Source of the DNA: Spirochaetia bacterium
Lineage (GTDB): Bacteria > Spirochaetota > Leptospiria > Turneriellales > JAOUOS01
Direction of reading: 5' to 3'
Length of the DNA: 64,000 nucleotides
Assembly (NCBI GenBank): GCA_029880265.1
Contig: JAOUOT010000002.1
Span: forward strand, 243,353-307,352
Shown: positions 38,653 through 49,074 of the stretch, piece by piece
Numbering within the stretch: position 1 is the first letter of the stretch
Layout: each line of letters opens with the position of its first letter
Position numbers and translations under genes: made by a program
Notes under the pieces: model-generated
Told to the model about the DNA's origin: nothing
Databases searched by the model: none
Seen by the model: the letters and a program-made list of their open reading frames with translations, nothing else

Positions 38653-38726
38653 TGGGCGATGAAAGATTCGAACTTTCGACCCCCTGCTTGTAAGGCAGGT
38701 GCTCTAACCAGCTGAGCTAATCGCCC
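38653..38726 (-). tRNA. tRNA-Val (anticodon TAC)
   Basis: Reverse complement GGGCGATTAGCTCAGCTGGTTAGAGCACCTGCCTTACAAGCAGGGGGTCGAAAGTTCGAATCTTTCATCGCCCA folds as a cloverleaf. Confidence 0.95.
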
Positions 38727-38732
38727 TTTATT

Positions 38733-39062
38733 TTATTGCTCTGCGACTTCAGAGACTTCCGCAGGTTCGGCTATAGGCGCTTCTTTTTTTACGCCCTGCT
38801 TCATTAATTTTTGAAGAAATATTGCAATTCTCGATTTCTTTCTCGCAACCGTATTTTTATGATATATATTTCTTTTTGCGGCTTTATCTATTAACGATGT
38901 AAAAATGCTGTAACTTTTTGAGGCTTCTTCAAGTTTACCTTCTGAAGCTAATTTACGAACCTTCTTTTCAAAAGTACGCACTGCGGCCTTTTTTGACTGG
39001 TTTGCTTCTCGTCTTTTTATATTTTGGCGCGCTCTTTTTTTGGCAGATTTTATATTAGGCAA
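38733..39062 (-). CDS. rpsT: 30S ribosomal protein S20
   Basis: MPNIKSAKKRARQNIKRREANQSKKAAVRTFEKKVRKL...IYHKNTVARKKSRI. Confidence 0.95.
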   Translation of the reverse strand: MPNIKSAKKRARQNIKRREANQSKKAAVRTFEKKVRKLASEGKLEEASKSYSIFTSLIDKAAKRNIYHKNTVARKKSRIAIFLQKLMKQGVKKEAPIAEPAEVSEVAEQ

Positions 39063-39131
39063 AGTACCCTCCTGTTTCTGTGACTTTAATTCATTTTACA
39101 GACATGCCGTCAATCGTTTTGTTATCTGTAT

Positions 39132-40052
39132 TTATTCTTTATAAAAAAGCAAGTATGGTTTGTCTTTCAACAGGCGAAACAAGTCTTTGGCGTTATTTAC
39201 GGCTTCGTTCGTGTTCCGATAAATATGTTCATCGGCTAGGAACTTTCCTACTGAACCGCGGCCCGAGTTTATTCTCTGCGTAATCAAGTTTAAATCTTTT
39301 GATATTTGCGACATATTCGCCAGCATGATTTGTATATCTTCTTTATTTTTAACCGATATGTCAGAAAAATTTTCAGATAAGATATTGAGTTTTGCCATTA
39401 ATAAATCTAAATGCTCAGACAGTCTCCCGAAAGAATTTCTTGCCTGTTTAATCGTAAACCTGATATCTTGGCGGTTCTCGGCCGCTATGGCGTTTAAGTT
39501 TGAAATAAACCGCTCGGTCTCTTTCATAATTTCGGCTAAAACCTGCCCTCCGCTTTTGCCGTCAAACCAGCTTGAAAATACCATTAGCATCTGATCAATA
39601 GAGGGAGGGTCGATTCCCTGCCATACGTCGCCCGGCTGAATAAACTCGTCGTCTTCATTTGCCGGCGGAATCGTAATATTTATGAATTTTTGACCCATAA
39701 GACCGGTTGTATAAATCGAGAACTGCGTTTCGGGCGTTTTGGGAATTCTATTTTTTAAGTCGTTATTTAAATAAATTGTGACATAAGTCTGTAAATCTTT
39801 CTGGTATATTTTTTTCACATAGCCGACAGGAATGCCCCCCGCTACTTTAACAGAGGCCCCTTCAGAAAGATTATTTAAAAAAGAGAATTTAAGCTCAACC
39901 GTAAAGCCCTCTTTGGCAATGCGCCATCTTGCTAAAATAGCTAACCCTATTACAAATATAGTCGTCGCTATAATCACCATCAGCCCCACATAAACCGCCG
40001 TTTTTTTATTTACTTCCATAATAAATGCCCCCTTTATAGTATTATAATACAA
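39132..40052 (-). CDS. MlaD-family (MCE domain) substrate-binding protein
   Basis: Single TM plus FSFLNNLSEGASVKVAGGIPVGYVKKI and GLMGQKFINIT. Confidence 0.93.
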   Translation of the reverse strand: MYYNTIKGAFIMEVNKKTAVYVGLMVIIATTIFVIGLAILARWRIAKEGFTVELKFSFLNNLSEGASVKVAGGIPVGYVKKIYQKDLQTYVTIYLNNDLKNRIPKTPETQFSIYTTGLMGQKFINITIPPANEDDEFIQPGDVWQGIDPPSIDQMLMVFSSWFDGKSGGQVLAEIMKETERFISNLNAIAAENRQDIRFTIKQARNSFGRLSEHLDLLMAKLNILSENFSDISVKNKEDIQIMLANMSQISKDLNLITQRINSGRGSVGKFLADEHIYRNTNEAVNNAKDLFRLLKDKPYLLFYKE

Positions 40053-40059
40053 TTTTTAA

Positions 40060-40814
40060 TTAGAGTATAGAAATTGGTCCCTTGGCCATCCCCTGCACAA
40101 ATTGATAAACAACCGGATCTTTGCTTTCTTTAAATGCCTCGGGTTCTCCCGTTAAAATAAAATCGCCCTCATACAGCATGGCCACCCTGTCAGCCGTATG
40201 AAAAGTCGATTTCATATCATGAGATATGACTAGAGTCGTCACATTCAATTCTTTATTTAAAGTCATAATCAAATCATCTACGGCAGAAGCAAGAATAGGA
40301 TCTACCCCTGTTGTAGGCTCGTCATAAAGCACAATTTTAGGCTGTAAAGCAATCGCGCGCGCCAGCCCCACTCTTTTTTGCATACCGCCCGAAAGAGTAG
40401 ACGGGCTAAAGTCTTCCACAGATTTTAGCCCTACAAGAGAAAGTTTTTCAGATACTATAGATTTTATTTCTTCTTCTTTTTTATTTGTAAAACGCCTTAA
40501 CGTAAAGGCCACGTTTTCAAAAACAGTCATTGAATCAAATAGAGCGGCCATTTGAAACAATACGCCCATTTTCATTCTCACCCGCATTAAATCTTTTTCT
40601 GAAAGCGAAAAGATTTCTTCGTCTTCAATATAAACCTTGCCGCTGTCTGGTCTCATGAGCCCCGTAATATGCTTTAATAAAACAGATTTTCCGGAGCCGC
40701 TTTTGCCTATTACATACATGATTTCTCCGTTATTAACTTGCAGACTTGCGCCTTTAAGCACTTTTTTTTCGCCAAAGCTTTTATAGAGATTTTGTATGCT
40801 AATAACGGCGCTCA
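40060..40814 (-). CDS. MlaF-like ABC transporter ATP-binding protein
   Basis: Walker A GKSGSGKSVLLKH, LSGGMQKRVGLARAIALQPKIVLYDEPTTGVDP; start at internal M (MSAVISIQNLYKSFG). Confidence 0.95.
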
Positions 40815-40816
40815 TT

Positions 40817-41635
40817 TTATAAACCAAACATTTGAAAAATATACGTAAGAAAATAATCAGAAACAATAATCACCATAAACGAATAGACAACGGCTTCAAT
40901 TGTCGCCTGCCCTACGCCCTGAGCTCCCCCTTTTGCTCTAAAACCGGTATAACAAGAAATCAATGCAATTTCGGCCCCGAAGAAGAAAGTTTTTCCCACG
41001 CCCGAGATTAAGTCTTTGGCTCTTAGCATATTTCTGGCGCTTTCAAAATATGTGGCAATCGGTATATCAAGACTCACATATGAAATAATGGCTCCGCCGA
41101 AAACGCCGACTAAAATTGCCATGGTCGCCACCATCGGCACCGTAAATACCGAAGCTAGAAATCGCGGCACCGATAAATACTGCACGGGGTTTGTCGCAAG
41201 CGTACTTAAAGCGTCAATTTGCTCGGTAACTTTCATGGTGCCTATCTCGGCGGCAATAGAAGAACCTACCCTGCCGGCCAATAAAACGGCGGTCAACACA
41301 GGCGCAAGCTCTCTTACCATGGCCATTGAAATTCCGCCTCCCATATACGTCGTAATCCCTTGAATTTGCTGTTCCATAGGGCCGCCTAGCTGAAGAGCCA
41401 TCACCATCCCTACAAAAAAAGACGATATGGTGCCGACGGGAATCGACTTCACGCCGATTTCATGCATCTGGTACAACAGGCTCTTAAAATCAAAAGGTTT
41501 AGCGAAAATCAGACGGATGGTTTGCATCGAGAAAATACTGAACGCGCCCACTTCTTCAAGCATATTTAAGAATATCAGCCCGATTTTTTCAAAAAACTTC
41601 ATTACCGGTTCATAATAAAATTTTATCCCCACCAT
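40817..41635 (-). CDS. MlaE-family ABC transporter permease
   Basis: MVMALQLGGPMEQ, VRELAPVLTAVLLAGRVGSSIAAEIGTMKVTEQIDAL. Confidence 0.95.
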   Translation of the reverse strand: MVGIKFYYEPVMKFFEKIGLIFLNMLEEVGAFSIFSMQTIRLIFAKPFDFKSLLYQMHEIGVKSIPVGTISSFFVGMVMALQLGGPMEQQIQGITTYMGGGISMAMVRELAPVLTAVLLAGRVGSSIAAEIGTMKVTEQIDALSTLATNPVQYLSVPRFLASVFTVPMVATMAILVGVFGGAIISYVSLDIPIATYFESARNMLRAKDLISGVGKTFFFGAEIALISCYTGFRAKGGAQGVGQATIEAVVYSFMVIIVSDYFLTYIFQMFGL

Positions 41636-41771
41636 GCAACGATAAATTTTTAATTATTTTCTTCAAATAATGCTTAAATTGCGCGTCATAATCGCCAAAA
41701 TACGTTTTTTTATGATTATTTTTGTCATTTTAAATGATTCATTAATATCTTAAAGTCAAAGCAATGCGGTA

Positions 41772-42821
41772 ATGATTTTTAAAACCATCACAAAAGAAAA
41801 TTTAAAAACGTTCATATCAAATGTAATTGAAAAAAATAGTACATTTGCTCCCGTAATTACTTCCAGAGATTCAGAAAATAAACCCGTTTACCAGTTTAAA
41901 GAAGTTGAATCTTTCGAAGAAATAGAAATCGATTATACAAAATCGTATTCATCTATAAAAAACTTTTTTCTGCCTTTTAAAGAAAACCTTTCAACCTTTG
42001 ATTTCAATGAAGGTTCGTGGGAACAAAATATCAACTATACCGTTCATCCAAGAGTAATTTTCGGGGTTAGAGCCTGCGACATAAACGCCTTATTGAAGCT
42101 TGATCAGGTATTTTTACAGGGGAAATTTCCTCATCCTTCTTACGCGGCGAGACGAAAAAACACGTTTATTATCGGCCTTGATCACGAACCCATGGAAGAC
42201 TGCTTCTGCCGTTCGCTTGATACCGACGAAGCGGTTCACGGTTTTGATATTTTTCTAACCGATATCGGCTCTAAATATTTTATGCTGATTAATTCGTCAA
42301 AGGCTTTCAACCTTCTTCAAAATACCGAGGTTGAAGATGTCACAGAAAAAGACAGAGAACATTATATTAAAGAAAAAAACCGTCTAGCGTCACTTTTTCA
42401 AACACAGGTAGAAATTACCGGCATGGCCAACCTAATGGATCTTGAATTTGAGTCGGATGTCTGGCAAAAATGGGGAGACAAATGCCTTAGCTGCGGCAGC
42501 TGCGCCATGGTGTGCCCCACCTGCTACTGTTACAATGTCTGCGAAAAAATAGACCTTTCGCTTAGAAAATCTTCAAAAGAAAAAATGCTTTATTCATGCA
42601 ATTTAATTGATTTTGCCGAAGTCGCGGGCGGCCATAATTTCAGAGAAAAATCTTCAAGCCGCTTAAAATACCGCTATTATCACCAGCACAGGGGCTTTGT
42701 CGAAAGTTTTGACGAATCAAAATGCGTCGGATGTAACCGCTGCCGAAAAGCCTGCCCAGCCGGAATAAATCCGGTTGAAGTAATAAAAGATCTTCGCATG
42801 CAGCGTCAGGAGAACGAATAA
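41772..42821 (+). CDS. hydB: sulfhydrogenase/NADP-hydrogenase beta subunit (4Fe-4S)
   Basis: Two ferredoxin-like clusters [20 protein letters not shown] and [15 protein letters not shown]; first gene of a four-gene hydrogenase operon. Confidence 0.88.
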   Translation: MIFKTITKENLKTFISNVIEKNSTFAPVITSRDSENKPVYQFKEVESFEEIEIDYTKSYSSIKNFFLPFKENLSTFDFNEGSWEQNINYTVHPRVIFGVRACDINALLKLDQVFLQGKFPHPSYAARRKNTFIIGLDHEPMEDCFCRSLDTDEAVHGFDIFLTDIGSKYFMLINSSKAFNLLQNTEVEDVTEKDREHYIKEKNRLASLFQTQVEITGMANLMDLEFESDVWQKWGDKCLSCGSCAMVCPTCYCYNVCEKIDLSLRKSSKEKMLYSCNLIDFAEVAGGHNFREKSSSRLKYRYYHQHRGFVESFDESKCVGCNRCRKACPAGINPVEVIKDLRMQRQENE

Positions 42822-42822
42822 G

Positions 42823-43731
42823 ATGACATACCAGATACCGGTTTATGACATAAATAAGGAACATTCTTTATCGCAGCCGCCTAATTATAACAATAAAAAT
42901 TCTCTCATGAAAACCGACAAGGTTTACAAATGCGAGATTACAAATATTGTAGAACTCACTGATAAAGAAAAACTTTTTCAGTTAAAAATCATTGATCCTG
43001 TTGAAGCTAAAATATTTTCTTTTCTTCCCGGGCAATTTGTCATGCTTGAACTTCCCGGATTCGGAGAAATCCCCATTTCTATCTCTGGTTCAACTTCAAG
43101 AAGAGGTTCCGTGGCCCTGTGCATTCGAAAGGCAGGCAAAGTAACCAATATGCTGCATAAACTTTCAAAAGGCGCGCATGTGGGCATTCGCGGCCCTTTC
43201 GGAACCCACTTTCCCATGAAACAAATGGCGGGAGGTAATATCCTTTTAATCGCAGGCGGCCTGGGTATTGCTCCTTTAAGGGCCCCCATCTATTATATAA
43301 ACGAACATCGCTCTGAATATGAAAATGTGCATATTTTATACGGCGTCAAGACTCCCGATGAAATTATTTTTGATTTTCAGTTTGATTCATGGCGAAAAGT
43401 TTACGGCTATAATATCGATATCATTGTCGAAAAACCCGATAAAAACTGGCGGGGCAAAACCGGACTGATCACCGAACTTTTCAACGACATTGTAATTGAT
43501 CCTGAAAATACATCCGCCATAGTATGCGGCCCGCCTGTCATGTTCAAGTTTGTATGCGACTATCTTCACAGACAGGGTTTGCCCATGAATAAAATGTTCG
43601 TCTCTCTTGAAAGAAGAATGCACTGCGGCATGGGCAAATGCTGCCGATGCATGGTAGGTTCAACATTTACATGCGTTGACGGCCCTGTAATGGATTTCTG
43701 GACAGTTATGAACCTCAAAGAGGCAATATAA
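42823..43731 (+). CDS. hydG: hydrogenase gamma subunit, FAD/NAD(P)-binding
   Basis: [61 protein letters not shown]. Confidence 0.88.
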   Translation: MTYQIPVYDINKEHSLSQPPNYNNKNSLMKTDKVYKCEITNIVELTDKEKLFQLKIIDPVEAKIFSFLPGQFVMLELPGFGEIPISISGSTSRRGSVALCIRKAGKVTNMLHKLSKGAHVGIRGPFGTHFPMKQMAGGNILLIAGGLGIAPLRAPIYYINEHRSEYENVHILYGVKTPDEIIFDFQFDSWRKVYGYNIDIIVEKPDKNWRGKTGLITELFNDIVIDPENTSAIVCGPPVMFKFVCDYLHRQGLPMNKMFVSLERRMHCGMGKCCRCMVGSTFTCVDGPVMDFWTVMNLKEAI

Positions 43732-43733
43732 AT

Positions 43734-44492
43734 ATGAATTTTTCAGGATTACCCCTCAAGAAATACAAAGCGGCTTTTTTTGATTTCACCTCATGCGAAG
43801 GCTGCCAGCTTCAGGTTTTAAACAATGAAAAAAATCTTATATCTTTTTTGTCATTAATAGAAATTGTCAATTTCAGAGAAATCTCTTCAGAAAAAAGAGA
43901 CGATTATGAAATTGCCTTTATCGAGGGAGCGGTTTCAAGAAAAGATCAGCTGCCTAAACTAAAAGAGATCAGAGAAAAAGCCAAAATGGTTATCGCGCTC
44001 GGAACATGCGCCTGCTACGGCGGCGTAAACGCAATGAAGAACAGTTTTTCTATTGAAGCCGCCGTAAGCGAAGTCTACAAAGAACAAAAGGTAGACACCA
44101 TGCCGGTTCAAAAAATAAGCGATATCATTGATGTAGACCTTCAAATACCCGGTTGCCCTATTTCGAAGAAAGAGCTTGAAGAAATTCTTTTAAGCTTATC
44201 TCTCGGTTCTGTCGTTGATAGAAAAAAATATCCCGTATGCGTAGAATGCAAGCAGAACATGAACCACTGTTTTCTTGATCAGGGTAAATTGTGCTTCGGA
44301 ACCATAACGCGCGCAGGCTGTAATTCTGTCTGCGTAAATGGTAAGCTGCCCTGTTACGGCTGCCGCGGGCCTTCAGACGAAACCAACTGGAAATCTTTAA
44401 AAAATATATTACAAGAAAAAGGCATTACTGAAGAAGAAATTGACGAAAAACTAACGCTATTTAATACATTATATGAGGTTACAAAAAAATGA
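43734..44492 (+). CDS. hydD: [NiFe]-hydrogenase small (delta) subunit
   Basis: FDFTSCEGCQLQVLN, ALGTCACYGGV, IPGCPISKKEL, CNSVCVNGKLPCYGCRGP. Confidence 0.92.
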   Translation: MNFSGLPLKKYKAAFFDFTSCEGCQLQVLNNEKNLISFLSLIEIVNFREISSEKRDDYEIAFIEGAVSRKDQLPKLKEIREKAKMVIALGTCACYGGVNAMKNSFSIEAAVSEVYKEQKVDTMPVQKISDIIDVDLQIPGCPISKKELEEILLSLSLGSVVDRKKYPVCVECKQNMNHCFLDQGKLCFGTITRAGCNSVCVNGKLPCYGCRGPSDETNWKSLKNILQEKGITEEEIDEKLTLFNTLYEVTKK

Positions 44493-45763
44493 AAATTGAT
44501 ATGAACATAAATATCAGTCACATTGCGCGCGTCGAGGGCCATGGAGATATTCATATTAAGGTCAAAGACGGCCGTCTTGTCGAAGCAAAATGGTCGGTCG
44601 TCGAGACTCCGCGTTTTTTCGAGGTGATGCTGAAAAACAAATCAATAGAAATGGCACCTTTAATTGTTTCACGAATCTGCGGCATCTGTTCTGTAAGCCA
44701 TACTCTTGCCTCTCTTAGGGCAATTGAAAACGCGTTATCTGTTGCGCCCCCCCATATCGCCGAGAAATTAAGACTTCTGGCCCTGAATGCCGAGATATTG
44801 CAGAGCCATTCTCTGCATCTTTTTTTTCTGGCAATGCCCGATTTTTACAACGAACACAGCGCCATACCTCTCATGAAAAGAAAGAACGAAATGTACGAAT
44901 CTGCCCTTCGAATCAGGGGGCTGGCCAATTTAATGTGTGAATTAATCGGGGGAAGAACAACACATCCGGTAAGCTTCTGCATAGGCGGCATAAGAAAAAC
45001 GCCGACAACTGAAGAATATTTAACGCTAATTGAAAGCTTATCTAAAATTATAACAGATTTAGAGTTTGCTTCTGAAATTTTTGAGTCTCTTCAAATGCCT
45101 GATTTTCAAAGAGATACCGAATTTGTATCATTAAAAGGCGAAAATAATTACAACCTTATTGGCGGCTCTCTTGTATCTTCAGACGGCGTTAAGAAAAATG
45201 AAAACGATTATCTTGCCATGACAAACGAATATACGGTCGATTTTTCTACCAGCAAACATGCACGTTTATCGCGCGACTCATTTGCCGCCGGTCCTCTCGC
45301 GAGAATCAATAATAATTATAATTTTCTGCATCCCGCTGCAAAAGACGAGGCAGAAAAGTTTAATCTCAAACCACCAAATCATAACCCGTTTATGAATAAC
45401 ATTGCCCGATTAGTTGAATGTTTTCATGTCGTTTATGATTCAATTTTATTACTAGAAGAGGTAATTGAAGATAAATCAAACGATCTAATATCCGATTTTT
45501 CGATATCAGAAGCCGAAGGTATCTCAGCCATTGAAGCTCCGCGGGGTATTTTATATCATCATTACGAAATAAATAAAAAAGGTAAAATTGAAAAGGCAAA
45601 CTGCGTTATTCCGACGACACAAAATAACGCCAATATTCATCTTGATTTATATGCGCTAGTAAAAGAAGAACTTGCCAAAGGTAAAACCGACAATGAAATC
45701 ACTCGTTTAAGCGAAATGCTCGTCAGATCATATGACCCCTGTATTTCCTGTTCTGTACACTAA
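44489..45763 (+). CDS. hydA: [NiFe]-hydrogenase large (alpha) subunit
   Basis: L1 motif RICGICSVSH; L2 motif DPCISCSVH at the extreme C terminus followed directly by TAA. Confidence 0.95.
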   Translation: MKIDMNINISHIARVEGHGDIHIKVKDGRLVEAKWSVVETPRFFEVMLKNKSIEMAPLIVSRICGICSVSHTLASLRAIENALSVAPPHIAEKLRLLALNAEILQSHSLHLFFLAMPDFYNEHSAIPLMKRKNEMYESALRIRGLANLMCELIGGRTTHPVSFCIGGIRKTPTTEEYLTLIESLSKIITDLEFASEIFESLQMPDFQRDTEFVSLKGENNYNLIGGSLVSSDGVKKNENDYLAMTNEYTVDFSTSKHARLSRDSFAAGPLARINNNYNFLHPAAKDEAEKFNLKPPNHNPFMNNIARLVECFHVVYDSILLLEEVIEDKSNDLISDFSISEAEGISAIEAPRGILYHHYEINKKGKIEKANCVIPTTQNNANIHLDLYALVKEELAKGKTDNEITRLSEMLVRSYDPCISCSVH

Positions 45764-45796
45764 ACAGTTAGCATGTACATGTAATTTTAATTTTAT

Positions 45797-46096
45797 TTAA
45801 TTGTGAAGCATTTTCACGAGTTCATTTGCTTTCATATAGTTTTCACCTTCTTCTGTACGCACATTTCTAAAGTGCTCACATTTCAAACAGTTTCCCATCT
45901 TCGCGGCAAAAGAGCCCTGCACTTTGCCTCCACATAAGGTACCAACTAAAGCCCAGCATGCTCTGCCGCCTTTTGCGCCTCCGTTTATACCATTTAGTTT
46001 TGAATCTAAAGCTGCGGGACAAGTTCCCAGTTCTGTTACCTTTATACCGCCTGGCTGCCTCCCGCATTTTTTAAACTCCCAGCAATTCGCTTTCAT
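45797..46096 (-). CDS. two-CW-domain-like Cys-rich small protein
   Basis: MKANCWEFKKCGRQPGGIKVTELGTCPAALD...GRACWALVGTLCGG...NCLKCEHFRNV; internal ATG preferred. Confidence 0.75.
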   Translation of the reverse strand: MKANCWEFKKCGRQPGGIKVTELGTCPAALDSKLNGINGGAKGGRACWALVGTLCGGKVQGSFAAKMGNCLKCEHFRNVRTEEGENYMKANELVKMLHN

Positions 46097-46209
46097 AATA
46101 CTATTTTCTCCCACAAAATTTTTAGCAATTTCTTATCTATCTTTGCCCAATATTTTAAAAGAAAATAGTATTTATACATAATATGTCAATGAAAAAAAAA
46201 CAGATTTTT

Positions 46210-49002
46210 TTACAGACCTAAAACATCATTGCAACGGCCGCATACCCCAGACTCTGTAAGATCTTTTCTCAGCCAGCATCGCGGGCATTTTTCTTTGGAT
46301 GAACTTTTTACGACAATTTCTTTTACGTCTTCAATGGTAACTTCTGAAACCACAAGAAAAAAATCTAATAACGATACCAGCTTTTCGTTAAGACGCTCGG
46401 CCTTTTCTCTCGGAACAATTACAGACGCCTCAATAGACGAGCCTATTATCTGGTCTTTTCGGGCCTGTTCAAGTTTTATATTTACCTCTTCTTTAAGGGC
46501 CCAAATCGGCTGCATTGTTTCTTTTAACTTGGCGTTTTCCCATTTTACGGCATCGGGCCAAAGCTTTTCAAAAACGCTTTCTGACGAATTATAAATTCGT
46601 TGAATCTCTTCGGTAGTAAAACTTAAAACGGGAGAGAGCCATACTATCAGGTGATCTAAAATCATCTGTAAAGCTCTAAGAGACGATTTTCGTTTTTCAA
46701 TATTTTCTTGACCCGCGCCTTTTGCTTCAGGGGCCTCATTGCAGTAAAGCCTGTCTCTTATGATATCAAAATAAACATTAGATAGCGTTACCGTGCAGAA
46801 TTGAAGTATTCTATGATAAACCTGATGAAACTCATAACTCTCATAAGATTTTTTTACTTTCAAGCCCAGTTCAAAAAGTTCATTTAGAACCCAAAGATCA
46901 ATCGTATCGGTCACATCTTTGTCGGTTAAGCCTTTTGAAGCTTCGCCGTCTTTTAGGTTTCCTAAAATATATCTGAACGTATTTCTTATTTTTCTATAGC
47001 TGTCAGACAGCCTTTCAATCATATCGAAACTGATTCGGTTATCGGTTTTATAATCTTCAGACGAAACCCAAAGACGTAAAACATCGGCGCCATATTTAGG
47101 AATAATTTCTTCAGCAGGGAAAAAACCATTTCCAAGAGATTTGCTCATGGCTTTTCCGTTTTCATCCAGAACATAACCATGGGTTAAAACTGTCTTATAC
47201 GGCGCAATCTGGTTTAACGCGATAGACGGCCAAATACTGCTTTGAAACCATCCGCGATGCTGATCAGAACCCTCTAGATATAAATCGCAGGGGTACTCTA
47301 AAGATTCGTTTGCCGAAAGTACAGAATACCAGCTTATGCCGCTGTCAAACCAGACGTCAAGAATGTCTCTTTCTTTTGTAAAATTTTGCCCCGAGCAGTT
47401 TGAACACTTCAGACCCGAAGGAATTAGTTCTTTTACGTCTTTTTGAAACCAGATTTCAATGCCTTCTTTTTCAACAAGCGAAATAATATGATTTAATGAT
47501 TCAATGGTCAAATTGCTTTCGCCGCAGTCTTCGCAAGAAAAAGCCGGTATGGGTACGCCCCAGTGTCTTTGTCTCGAAAGACACCAGTCTGGGCGGTTTT
47601 CAATCATCGACTCAAAACGTTCCTGCCCCCATTTTGGTATCCAGTTTACTTTAGCCGAATTCTCAAGCGTCTTTTTTTTCAAGGACTCAACTGCCATAAA
47701 CCACTGGGGGGTCGCCCTGAAAATGAGAGGGCCTCGGCATCGCCAGCAGTGAGGATACGAGTGCTCAATTTCTTTTGAGGCAATTAACATTTCTTTTTCT
47801 TTGAGAAGGGCCATTATTTTCTCGTTGCTCTGAAATACTTTCTGACCTTTCATAGGTTCAAAATCATCGGTAAAACGTCCGCGATGATCAACCGGAGAAT
47901 ATGGCTTCAAATCGTATTTTAAACCTATCTGGTAGTCTTCTTGCCCGTGCCCGGGCGCCGTATGCACAACCCCCGTACCGGCTTCTAAGGTAACATGATC
48001 GCCAAACAATATTTTACTTTCTCTTTCTATAAAAGGATGTCGAGTTTCAAAATTTTCAATCTCATTTTTTTCAATAGCGGTTTTTTTTGAAAATTCAAGA
48101 TTTGTTTCTTTAAAAAATCTCTCTTCAAGCCCTTCGGCCAAAATCAAATTGCCTGAATTTGTTTCATATTCGCAGTATTTATATTCAGGATGAAAGCTAA
48201 GAGCCAGATTTGCCGGCAATGTCCATGGGGTGGTTGTCCATATCACAACAAACGTATTTTCTTTATTTTTTACGGGAAACTTTACATAAATAGAAGGCGA
48301 TACATGATCGGCATACTCAACCTCGGCCTCGGCTAAAGCAGTGGCGCACGACGGGCACCAGTGAATTGGTTTTTCGCCTTTGTAAATAAGCTTTTTTTCA
48401 AAGATATCTCTAAATACTTTTAAGATGGCCGCCTCGTATTGGTTACTCATGGTATAATAAAAATTTTCATGCTCTTTTTGGTTATCGGCGCTTAAATCAT
48501 GCATTCCTTCTTCGTTCCAGAAAACTCCGAATCTTGTCTGGTCTTGAGCCTGAACTTTCATGAAACTCAAAGCGTACTCGCGGCAGGCTTTTCTAATCGC
48601 GATAGGGTCTTTGTCTGAACCGTCTTTTTTATTTGAAAGTTTTTTCATAACGGCCAGCTCAATTGGCAGCCCATGACAATCCCAACCCGGAACATAAGGC
48701 GCATAATGCCCCGTGATAATTTTATATTTATTGATCAAGTCTTTGAGTATTTTATTTAAGGCGTGCCCTACGTGAAAATTTCCGTTGGCATAAGGGGGGC
48801 CGTCGTGAAGAATATATTTTTCAGAGTTATTTTCTTTTCTTTTGTTTAATATTCTTTCGTATATTTTTTCGCTCTGCCAGTATTCAATAATTTCTGGTTC
48901 TCTTTTTGCCAGCTCTGCCCGCATGGGAAACTTTGTCTCTGGCAGCATAATGGTTTGGGACCACTTATTTTTTTCGGAATATTGTTTTTTATCGGAACTC
49001 AT
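46210..49002 (-). CDS. ileS: isoleucyl-tRNA synthetase
   Basis: HDGPPYANGNFHVGHALNKILKD, GWDCHGLPIE, ENGKAMSKSLGNGF (KMSKS), C-terminal zinc-binding CPRCWLRKDLTESGVCGRC. Confidence 0.97.
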   Translation of the reverse strand: MSSDKKQYSEKNKWSQTIMLPETKFPMRAELAKREPEIIEYWQSEKIYERILNKRKENNSEKYILHDGPPYANGNFHVGHALNKILKDLINKYKIITGHYAPYVPGWDCHGLPIELAVMKKLSNKKDGSDKDPIAIRKACREYALSFMKVQAQDQTRFGVFWNEEGMHDLSADNQKEHENFYYTMSNQYEAAILKVFRDIFEKKLIYKGEKPIHWCPSCATALAEAEVEYADHVSPSIYVKFPVKNKENTFVVIWTTTPWTLPANLALSFHPEYKYCEYETNSGNLILAEGLEERFFKETNLEFSKKTAIEKNEIENFETRHPFIERESKILFGDHVTLEAGTGVVHTAPGHGQEDYQIGLKYDLKPYSPVDHRGRFTDDFEPMKGQKVFQSNEKIMALLKEKEMLIASKEIEHSYPHCWRCRGPLIFRATPQWFMAVESLKKKTLENSAKVNWIPKWGQERFESMIENRPDWCLSRQRHWGVPIPAFSCEDCGESNLTIESLNHIISLVEKEGIEIWFQKDVKELIPSGLKCSNCSGQNFTKERDILDVWFDSGISWYSVLSANESLEYPCDLYLEGSDQHRGWFQSSIWPSIALNQIAPYKTVLTHGYVLDENGKAMSKSLGNGFFPAEEIIPKYGADVLRLWVSSEDYKTDNRISFDMIERLSDSYRKIRNTFRYILGNLKDGEASKGLTDKDVTDTIDLWVLNELFELGLKVKKSYESYEFHQVYHRILQFCTVTLSNVYFDIIRDRLYCNEAPEAKGAGQENIEKRKSSLRALQMILDHLIVWLSPVLSFTTEEIQRIYNSSESVFEKLWPDAVKWENAKLKETMQPIWALKEEVNIKLEQARKDQIIGSSIEASVIVPREKAERLNEKLVSLLDFFLVVSEVTIEDVKEIVVKSSSKEKCPRCWLRKDLTESGVCGRCNDVLGL

Positions 49003-49074
49003 ACGGATAAAGCGGCATTCAAAGACACATGGTCAACAAATCAAATTTTTACAAATAGGGGCCTGCGAAAGTAT

